5,256 nucleotides of DNA from Gammaproteobacteria bacterium (GTDB lineage: Bacteria; Pseudomonadota; Gammaproteobacteria; UBA6429; Thiohalophilaceae), in the NCBI GenBank assembly GCA_011052165.1, contig DRJN01000122.1, forward strand, positions 1-5,256. Reading direction: 5' to 3'. Below, one piece after another: positions 1 through 4,698 of the stretch. A program made the translations under genes and the position numbers. How positions within the stretch are numbered: the stretch's first letter is position 1; each line of letters opens with the position of its first letter. Under the pieces are notes generated by a model, which was not told where the DNA came from, searched no databases, and was given only the letters and a program-made list of their open reading frames with translations.

Positions 1-1
1 G

Positions 2-481
2 GCGGAGCTGGGTTTGAAACTGGGGGCGGATGTGCCGGTTTTTGTTCGGGGACAGGCTGCCTGGGCACAAGGGGGGGGTGAGGCTCTGACCCCGGTAGAC
101 CTATCTCAGCCCTGGTTTGTGGTGCTGATCCCGCCAATAAGCGTCTCTACAGCCAAGGTTTTTGCCGATCCGCAATTGCGGCGTGATTGTCCAGCGATTA
201 CAATACCCGACTTTCTTGCTGGCGTGACCGTACACAACGTATGTGAATCGCGGGTACGAGCGCAGTATCCCGAGGTGGATGCCGCTCTGGTCGCGCTTGA
301 GGCCTATGCGCCAGCAAGAATGACTGGGACGGGGGCATGTGTGTTTGCGGCATTTGATTCGGAGTTACTCGCGCATGCGGCCTATGCGGATTTGAGTTCA
401 CACTGGCGAGGGTTTGTGGCGCAAGGCATGAATCAGTCGCCCCTGAAGGCTTGTCTGGGTTCATTTGCGAGGTCGGATTGA
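2..481 (+). CDS. ispE: 4-diphosphocytidyl-2-C-methyl-D-erythritol kinase, C-terminal part (5' end outside window)
   Basis: IspE is the GHMP-family kinase that phosphorylates CDP-methylerythritol with ATP in the cytoplasmic MEP pathway to isopentenyl diphosphate. The first full codon in the window is at 2, and 159 residues are visible before the TGA at 479-481. The family is about 283 residues in E. coli, so roughly 130 N-terminal residues lie to the left, including the catalytic Lys and most of the ATP site. Near the start is LGADVPVF, whose Asp matches the catalytic Asp141 of E. coli IspE. It is followed by VRGQAAWAQGGGE, and at visible residues 108-115 comes the glycine-rich TGTGACVF of the GHMP C-terminal domain. 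The ending NQSPL also matches E. coli. A TTG at 14 is internal, because the conserved sequence reads through it from the edge. tRNA-Gln begins 40 nt after the stop with no terminator between, so cotranscription is likely (inference). Identification is very secure. Confidence 0.96.
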   Translation, partial: AELGLKLGADVPVFVRGQAAWAQGGGEALTPVDLSQPWFVVLIPPISVSTAKVFADPQLRRDCPAITIPDFLAGVTVHNVCESRVRAQYPEVDAALVALEAYAPARMTGTGACVFAAFDSELLAHAAYADLSSHWRGFVAQGMNQSPLKACLGSFARSD

Positions 482-521
482 TGTGCCAGACCGATTCAGC
501 TTTCCGGCGGAGAAAGAATAG

Positions 522-595
522 TGGCCCTTGGTGTAATGGTAACACTACAGGTTTTGATCCTGTCATTGGAGGTTCGAGTCCTCCAGGGCCAGCCA
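522..595 (+). tRNA. tRNA-Gln, anticodon TTG, CCA encoded
   Basis: A complete cloverleaf can be folded by eye. The acceptor stem TGGCCCT (522-528) pairs fully with AGGGCCA (585-591), followed by discriminator G592 and a genomically encoded CCA (593-595). The D stem is GTG (531-533) with CAC (543-545). The anticodon stem ACAGG (547-551) pairs with CCTGT (559-563) around the loop TTTTGAT, placing anticodon TTG at 554-556, which reads CAA. The T stem GGAGG (568-572) pairs with CCTCC (580-584) around TTCGAGT. The U1-A72 pair and G73 discriminator are known glutamine identity features. It sits between ispE and prs, as in Pseudomonas. No convincing promoter is seen directly upstream, so it is probably processed from a longer transcript. 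Confidence 0.97.
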
Positions 596-664
596 TATTG
601 AAGTCGCGGCATTTTGCGGGTATCTGTTAACGTGTATTCAGTTGCAACTCGTACGGGGGAAAGC

Positions 665-1615
665 GTGGTCGACAGCATGATGGTATTTGCGGGAAATTCC
701 AATCCGAGACTGGCCCAGGACATTGCCGCGCGCTTGAACATGCCTCTGGGCAAGGCGCTGGTCGGCAAGTTCAGCGACGGCGAAGTCATGATCGAGGTGA
801 TGGAAAATGTCCGTGGTCGTGATGTATTTATCGTCCAGCCGACCTGTGAGCCAACCAATGACAATCTGATGGAATTGATGGTCATGGTGGATACCATGCG
901 CCGGTCATCCGCCGCACGGGTGACGGCCGTGATCCCCTATTTTGGTTATGCCCGCCAGGATCGTCGTCCCCGCTCGGCGCGCGTGCCGATTACCGCCAAG
1001 CTGGTAGCGGACATGATCGGCGTGGCGGGAACGGATCGGGTGTTGACCGTGGATCTGCATGCCGATCAGATCCAGGGTTTTTTCGATATTCCGGTAGATA
1101 ACGTGTATGCCTCGCCGATTCTGCTGGGGGATATCTGGCGGCAGAAATATTCTAATTTAATGGTTGTGTCGCCGGATGTGGGCGGCGTGGTGCGCGCCCG
1201 GGCATTGGCGAAACGTCTGGATGATGCGGATCTGGCTATTATCGACAAACGCCGGCCGCGACCTAACGAGGCCAGAGTCATGAATATCATCGGTGACGTG
1301 AAAGATCGCACCTGTGTGATTGTCGATGATCTGGTGGATACCGCCGGTACCCTGTGTCAGGCGGCCCGGGCGCTAAAAGAGCATGGCGCCTCATACGTGG
1401 TGGCCTACTGTACGCATCCGGTGCTGTCGGGGCCGGCGGTGGACAATATCAATGCTTCGCAACTGGATGAACTGGTGGTGACCGACACCATTCCTTTGTT
1501 GCCGGCTGCGCGCGATTGCGAGCGAATCCGCCAATTGAGTATTGCTGAGTTGCTGGCGGAAACCATGCGCCGAATCAGTAATGAAGAATCAGTCAGCTCC
1601 CTGTTTGTCGATTAA
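665..1615 (+). CDS. prs: ribose-phosphate pyrophosphokinase (PRPP synthetase)
   Basis: This cytoplasmic enzyme transfers pyrophosphate from ATP to ribose 5-phosphate, making PRPP for purine, pyrimidine, histidine, tryptophan and NAD synthesis. From the GTG at 665 the protein is 316 residues, against 315 in E. coli. Visible landmarks are FSDGE (36-40), PTNDNLMELMVMVD (63-76), PYFGYARQDRRPRSAR (91-106), DLHADQIQGFF with the conserved His132, the catalytic-loop Lys195 in DKRRPRP, the PRPP-binding loop VDDLVDTAGTL (220-230) and the C-terminal RISNEESVSSLF. All key residues are present. The GTG is preferred because GGGGGA (655-660) lies 4 nt before it and the family has a few residues before MVFAGN. 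ATG at 677 or 680 would sit too far from that site, and a TTG at 614 would add 17 residues unlike the family. The gene follows tRNA-Gln by 69 nt and is followed by a terminator. Confidence 0.97.
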   Translation: MVDSMMVFAGNSNPRLAQDIAARLNMPLGKALVGKFSDGEVMIEVMENVRGRDVFIVQPTCEPTNDNLMELMVMVDTMRRSSAARVTAVIPYFGYARQDRRPRSARVPITAKLVADMIGVAGTDRVLTVDLHADQIQGFFDIPVDNVYASPILLGDIWRQKYSNLMVVSPDVGGVVRARALAKRLDDADLAIIDKRRPRPNEARVMNIIGDVKDRTCVIVDDLVDTAGTLCQAARALKEHGASYVVAYCTHPVLSGPAVDNINASQLDELVVTDTIPLLPAARDCERIRQLSIAELLAETMRRISNEESVSSLFVD

Positions 1616-1667
1616 TTCCGGCAGGCAGGGCGCTAGTTGAGCCGGCCCTTACCCGGTCAGCACCGAT

Positions 1668-1691
1668 CCCCTCTCTGGTCGCGGAGAGGGG
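1668..1691 (+). promoter_or_regulatory. GC-rich stem-loop in the prs-rplY gap
   Basis: CCCCTCTC (1668-1675) is perfectly complementary to GAGAGGGG (1684-1691). The stem can extend by a T-G wobble and a G-C pair to close a GTCG loop, giving about 10 bp. No T-run follows, so it is not a terminator by itself. It ends 3 nt before the terminator stem at 1695. Its 3' arm can alternatively pair with the terminator's 5' arm, which suggests a regulatory leader or a transcript-stabilising 3' structure for prs (inference). Confidence 0.55.
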
Positions 1692-1694
1692 TAT

Positions 1695-1732
1695 GCCCTT
1701 TTGCCTGTTGCAAAAGGGCGTTTGTTTTATTT
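1695..1732 (+). terminator. intrinsic terminator between prs and rplY
   Basis: GCCCTTTTG (1695-1703) pairs perfectly with CAAAAGGGC (1711-1719) around a 7-nt loop, and is followed by the T-rich tract TTTGTTTTATTT (1721-1732). This is the classic Rho-independent form and would end transcripts from ispE-tRNA-prs. It lies so close to rplY (stem end to start codon is 29 nt) that no promoter fits between them. rplY must therefore depend on read-through, or on a promoter upstream whose transcript passes through this element. Confidence 0.85.
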
Positions 1733-1748
1733 ATCAGGAGAGATACCA

Positions 1749-2396
1749 ATGAGTAATAATTTTGTTCTGGAAGCAGAGCCACGTGCGGATCGGGGGAAAG
1801 GTGCGAGCCGCCGCCTGCGCCGCACGGGCAGGGTTCCTGCTATCGTCTATGGGGCGGGAAAAGATCCTGTTTCCATTTCCTTAAAGCATAACCAGCTTGT
1901 CCATTCGCTGGACAACGAAGCGTTCTATTCCCACATTCTTACCGTTAAACTGGGCCAGGACGAAGAGCAGGCTATTCTTAAGGATCTACAGCGCCACCCC
2001 AGCAAGCCGGTGATTATGCACATGGATTTGCAACGTGTCAGCGCCAATGAGGAAATTCGCGTCCATGTGCCATTGCACTTCATCAATGAAGAGCATGCGC
2101 CGGGTGTGAAAGAGGGCGGACTGGTTAGCCATAGCCAGACTGAAATCGAAATTGCCTGTTTGCCAAAAAATCTGCCTGAGTACGTCGAAGTGGATCTGGG
2201 CGCACTGGAACTGGATGCGTCTATTCATCTGGCTGAAATTTCCTTGCCTGACAGTGTCGAAGCCGTTGAACTGACGCATGGTGAAGGCCATAATCCGGCG
2301 ATTGTCAGCATCCACATGGCGCGTGGTGCGAAGGATGCTGATGTTGAGGAAGGTGAAGCCGCGGAAGGCGAAGTAGCAGAAGGTGGCGAAGAGTAG
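1749..2396 (+). CDS. rplY: 50S ribosomal protein bL25, long CTC-type
   Basis: bL25 binds 5S rRNA in the central protuberance of the large ribosomal subunit. The 215-residue product is the long CTC/TL5 form, not the short (about 94-residue) E. coli form. Residues 4-94 are the L25 5S-binding domain, with GKGASRRLRRTGRVPAIVYG and later DLQRHPSKPVIMHMDLQRV. Residues 100-190 are the beta-rich CTC C-terminal domain, with VPLHFINEEHAPGVKEGG and LPEYVEVDL. Residues 191-215 are an acidic Glu/Gly/Ala tail with no expected fold. ATG 1749 is chosen because AGGAG (1736-1740) lies 8 nt upstream and MSNNFVLEAEPR starts as the family does. The in-frame TTG at 1701 falls inside the terminator stem. pth begins 25 nt after the TAG, and pairing of rplY with pth is widespread, so the two are probably cotranscribed. 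Confidence 0.96.
   Translation: MSNNFVLEAEPRADRGKGASRRLRRTGRVPAIVYGAGKDPVSISLKHNQLVHSLDNEAFYSHILTVKLGQDEEQAILKDLQRHPSKPVIMHMDLQRVSANEEIRVHVPLHFINEEHAPGVKEGGLVSHSQTEIEIACLPKNLPEYVEVDLGALELDASIHLAEISLPDSVEAVELTHGEGHNPAIVSIHMARGAKDADVEEGEAAEGEVAEGGEE
2349..2393 (+). repeat. three imperfect 15-bp in-frame repeats in the rplY tail
   Basis: The last 45 coding bases of rplY form three 15-bp units at 2349-2363, 2364-2378 and 2379-2393. They encode EGEAA, EGEVA and EGGEE. Because the period is a multiple of three, copy-number change would lengthen or shorten the acidic tail without shifting the frame. Confidence 0.7.
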
Positions 2397-2421
2397 GTTT
2401 TTCCCGTAACGGAGACCGGCC

Positions 2422-2994
2422 TTGTCTGCGCGTGTGCACATGATTGTCGGACTGGGAAATCCAGGTCCGGAATATGAACATACGCGGCACAACGCCGGTT
2501 TCTGGTTTCTGGATGCGCTGAAGCCATTGCCCCCTTTTCATGCAGAGAAAAAATTCCACGGTGAGCTGGCCCGCCTGCATCTGGCCGGGCAGGATGTCTG
2601 GCTCCTGAAACCCGATACCTTCATGAACAATAGCGGACAGGCCGTACTCGCCCTGGCGCAATTTTACAGGATCGGAGTAGAGCATATTCTGGTCGTGCAT
2701 GACGATCTGGATCTGGCGCCAGGCGTGGCTCGTCTTAAACAGGGTGGCGGCCACGGTGGCCACAATGGCCTGCGCGACATTATCAGCCGCCTGGGAGGCA
2801 ACGGTTTTCTACGCCTGCGTCTGGGGATCGGTCATCCCGGCGACAAACGCAAGGTGCATGCTCATGTGCTGAAAAAAACCACCACCGACGACAAAATCGA
2901 AATTGATCGCGCCATCGAGCGTGCACTGACGGTATTGCCGTTGGTGGTGGAAGGCGAACTGCAGAAGGCGATGAATGAGTTACACAGTGGCTAG
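2422..2994 (+). CDS. pth: peptidyl-tRNA hydrolase
   Basis: Pth cleaves the ester bond of peptidyl-tRNAs released prematurely from ribosomes, recycling tRNA in the cytoplasm. The product is 190 residues, against 194 in E. coli. The active-site set is intact: Asn13 in GLGNPGPEY, His23 in TRHNAG, Met68 and Asn69 in FMNNSG, Asp94 in VVHDDLDL and Asn115 in GGGHGGHNGL, followed by RLRLGIGHPG. The start is taken as TTG at 2422 because GGAGA (2411-2415) is 6 nt upstream and MSARVHMIVGLGNPG resembles the Pseudomonas N terminus in length. The alternatives GTG 2434 and ATG 2440 lack a ribosome-binding site at the right distance, and ATG 2440 would leave only one residue before the conserved IVGLGNPG. 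The gene follows rplY by 25 nt. No clear terminator follows it, only the repeat-bearing gap before ychF. Confidence 0.96.
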   Translation: MSARVHMIVGLGNPGPEYEHTRHNAGFWFLDALKPLPPFHAEKKFHGELARLHLAGQDVWLLKPDTFMNNSGQAVLALAQFYRIGVEHILVVHDDLDLAPGVARLKQGGGHGGHNGLRDIISRLGGNGFLRLRLGIGHPGDKRKVHAHVLKKTTTDDKIEIDRAIERALTVLPLVVEGELQKAMNELHSG

Positions 2995-3068
2995 GAACTG
3001 GTAGCCCGTGGGGCCAGGAAAACCGGCCTGTCTCGTTTCGATACTCGATTCGTGTGCTGCGTTGCCAA

Positions 3069-3245
3069 ATTTAACAGAAAATATTGAGAAAGCTTAAAGC
3101 TTAATTAATTCCGTATTTAACAGAAAATATTGAGAAAGCTTAAAGCTTAATTAATTTCGTATTTAACAGAAAATATTGAGAAAGCTTAAAGCTTAATTAA
3201 TTTCGTATTTAACAGAAAATATTGAGAAGGCTTCATTATTTCCGT
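3069..3245. repeat. 46-bp tandem direct repeat, 3 full units plus a diverged 39-bp unit
   Basis: The units are 3069-3114, 3115-3160, 3161-3206 and 3207-3245. Units 2 and 3 are identical. Unit 1 differs from them at one base (C at 3111 where the others have T). Unit 4 matches the first 22 bases, then diverges and is 7 bp shorter. Each full unit starts ATTTAACAGAAAATATTGAG, contains the heptamer AAAGCTT twice in tandem, then TTAATTAA, and ends CGT. By hand count unit 2 is about 22% G+C (10 of 46), far below the neighbouring genes. The period is not a multiple of three and no gene spans it, so it is not coding. It lacks the repeat-spacer alternation of CRISPR. Confidence 0.95.
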
Positions 3246-3287
3246 TCGTCCTGAGCTTGTCGAAGGAAGCGAAGTCGAAGGGAGAAC
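3243..3287. repeat. REP-like palindromic element next to the tandem array
   Basis: GTTC (3244-3247) pairs with GAAC (3284-3287). After one mismatch the stem continues as TCCT (3249-3252) with AGGG (3279-3282), with one T-G wobble. An inner stem GCTT (3255-3258) with AAGC (3267-3270) is possible. GTCGAAGG occurs twice, at 3259-3266 and 3274-3281. The core GTCCTGAGCTTGTCGAAGGA resembles, from memory, a palindromic interspersed repeat common in proteobacterial genomes. Copies elsewhere in this genome cannot be seen from this window. It begins in the last bases of tandem unit 4. Confidence 0.6.
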
Positions 3288-3391
3288 AGAATTAATCGTG
3301 ACTTGTTTAAAATATAAATTTTTTAGCGGTAACCGGCCTGATATTTTTTATCTCCTTGGCCCTCACCACTCGTTACTCGGAACTAAAAAAC

Positions 3392-4483
3392 ATGGGATTT
3401 AAATGCGGCATTGTAGGCCTGCCCAATGTGGGCAAGTCCACCCTTTTCAACGCCCTGACCCGGGCCGGAATTCAGGCGGAAAACTACCCGTTTTGCACCA
3501 TTGAGCCGAACGTGGGCATCGTGCCCATGCCGGACTCGCGTCTGGATGCGCTGGCGAAAATTGTCAATCCCGAGCGGGTGTTGCCGACGACCATGGAGTT
3601 CGTTGACATCGCCGGGCTGGTGGCGGGCGCCTCAAAGGGCGAGGGGCTGGGCAACCAGTTTCTGGCCAATATTCGTGAAACCGATGCTATCGCGCAGGTG
3701 GTGCGCTGTTTCGAAGATGATGATGTGGTGCATGTGGCGGGTAAAATCAGTCCGCCGGATGATATCGAGGTCATCAATACTGAACTGGCGCTGGCGGATA
3801 TGGATTCGGTCGACAAGGCGATTATTAAAGCCACAAAAATGACCCGTTCCGGCGACAAGGTTGCGATCGCAAGATTGGCGTTGCTGGAATTGGTGAAGGC
3901 GCACCTGGATCAGGGTGGGCCGGTGCGCACGCTGGGACTGGATGGCGATCAAATGGCGCAACTTCGCGATCTGTTTCTGCTCACCGCCAAACCGACCCTC
4001 TATATTGCCAATGTCGCCGAAGACGGGTTTGAAAATAACCCCCTGCTGGATCAGGTGCTCAAGTTTGCCGAAGCCGAGGGTGCGCCGGTGGTGCCGGTTT
4101 GCGCCGCGATTGAAGCTGAGATGGTGGAGCTGGAAGAAGAGGATCTGAAGGAATTTCTGGATGAAATGGGCTTGGACGAACCGGGCCTGAACCGCGTGAT
4201 CCGCGCCGGTTATCGCCTGCTGAGCCTGCAGACCTATTTTACCGCCGGGGTCAAGGAGGTTCGCGCCTGGACCGTAAAAATCGGTGCGACAGCACCGGAA
4301 GCGGCCGGTGTCATTCATACCGATTTTCAGAAAGGCTTTATTCGTGCCGAAGTGATGCGTTACGACGATTTCATTCAGTTTCAGGGCGAGGCCAGCGCCA
4401 AAGAGGCGGGCAAGTTGCGCCTGGAAGGCAAGGATTACATCGTCCAGGATGGCGATGTCATGCATTTTCGTTTCAATGTCTAA
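3392..4483 (+). CDS. ychF: ribosome-binding ATPase YchF (OLA1/Obg-related)
   Basis: YchF is a cytoplasmic TRAFAC-class P-loop NTPase that prefers ATP over GTP, associates with ribosomes and is linked to translation and oxidative-stress responses in E. coli. The 363-residue length equals the E. coli protein. Visible in order are the P-loop GLPNVGKST (9-17), the switch II motif DIAGL (72-76) followed by GASKGEGLGNQFL, a helical insert around 130-200, the NVAE motif (207-210) that replaces NKxD and accounts for the ATP preference, and a C-terminal TGS domain from about 280, with TYFTAGVKEVRAWT, HTDFQKGFIRAEV and the ending GDVMHFRFNV. ATG 3392 gives the family N terminus MGFKCGIVGLPN. TTG 3356 would add 12 residues unlike it. 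The ribosome-binding site is weak: GGA (3379-3381), 10 nt upstream. Unlike rplY-pth, it is separated from pth by 397 nt with repeats, so it probably has its own promoter. Confidence 0.97.
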   Translation: MGFKCGIVGLPNVGKSTLFNALTRAGIQAENYPFCTIEPNVGIVPMPDSRLDALAKIVNPERVLPTTMEFVDIAGLVAGASKGEGLGNQFLANIRETDAIAQVVRCFEDDDVVHVAGKISPPDDIEVINTELALADMDSVDKAIIKATKMTRSGDKVAIARLALLELVKAHLDQGGPVRTLGLDGDQMAQLRDLFLLTAKPTLYIANVAEDGFENNPLLDQVLKFAEAEGAPVVPVCAAIEAEMVELEEEDLKEFLDEMGLDEPGLNRVIRAGYRLLSLQTYFTAGVKEVRAWTVKIGATAPEAAGVIHTDFQKGFIRAEVMRYDDFIQFQGEASAKEAGKLRLEGKDYIVQDGDVMHFRFNV

Positions 4484-4642
4484 ACCCCGAGTTCTCACTG
4501 TAAGCCATTCTTTTATAAGTGTTTTTATCTTTTCCGCGCCTGCTTTTATGAAAGTCCAGTTACGGGCTGTGCGGCTCATGGTGATATCTTCCTAAAATCC
4601 CTCATTATTTTTCATGTTTTGCCGATAAGATTAAAATCTGTG

Positions 4643-4673
4643 TTGACAGACACATTCATGGCTCAATCATAAA
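4643..4673 (+). promoter_or_regulatory. candidate sigma70-type promoter for the PAS-GAF gene
   Basis: TTGACA (4643-4648) is a perfect -35 consensus. The best -10 downstream is CATAAA (4668-4673), four of six matches at a long 19-nt spacer. It lies in an AT-rich stretch 25 nt before the start codon of the PAS-GAF gene. TGTGT (4639-4643) and ACACA (4650-4654) form a short dyad over the -35 that could be an operator. The long spacer makes this uncertain. Confidence 0.4.
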
Positions 4674-4698
4674 TAATTAATGATACAGGCAGTCATTT

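Larger units (their letters stand above)
2995..3391. other. 397-nt non-coding gap between pth and ychF
   Basis: No credible gene is seen on either strand. The gap holds, in order, a mixed-composition stretch (2995-3068), the 46-bp tandem array (3069-3245), a REP-like inverted repeat (about 3243-3287), and an AT-rich ychF leader (about 3291-3391). The 10-mer AACCGGCCTG occurs at both 3021-3030 and 3331-3340, bracketing the array. In the leader, TATAAA (3313-3318) and TAAAAT (3308-3313) resemble -10 boxes, but neither has a good -35 at normal spacing, so the ychF promoter is not resolved. Confidence 0.75.

Noticed and set aside
598..626. Promoter for prs (TTGAAG ... TATCTG at 17 nt)
   Set aside because: The spacing is right, but only four of six and three of six bases match the consensus, which is expected by chance at this level.
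614..664. Upstream TTG start for prs
   Set aside because: It would add 17 residues absent from the family and has no ribosome-binding site.
198..897. Minus-strand frames across ispE, the tRNA and prs
   Set aside because: They lie antisense to confident genes and to the tRNA, and their translations show no recognisable domain.
1986..2763. Minus-strand frames over rplY and pth
   Set aside because: They are antisense shadows of two well-identified genes, with low-complexity His/Pro/Arg-rich translations.
3012..3030. Terminator after pth (CAGG/CCTG hairpin)
   Set aside because: The stem is only 4 bp with an 8-nt loop and there is no T-run after it.
3069..3245. CRISPR array
   Set aside because: The 46-bp units are directly contiguous with no unique spacers, and no cas gene is nearby.
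3069..3245. Plasmid-type iterons or a replication origin
   Set aside because: Tandem AT-rich units suggest it, but there is no Rep gene and no DnaA box (TTATCCACA), and the context is a chromosomal housekeeping block.
3356..3391. Upstream TTG start for ychF
   Set aside because: The added residues do not match YchF, whose N terminus is MGFKCGIVGLPN, and no ribosome-binding site precedes the TTG.
3501..4148. Out-of-frame plus-strand frames inside ychF
   Set aside because: They overlap ychF entirely and are rich in Trp, Arg and Cys, typical of a wrong-frame translation.
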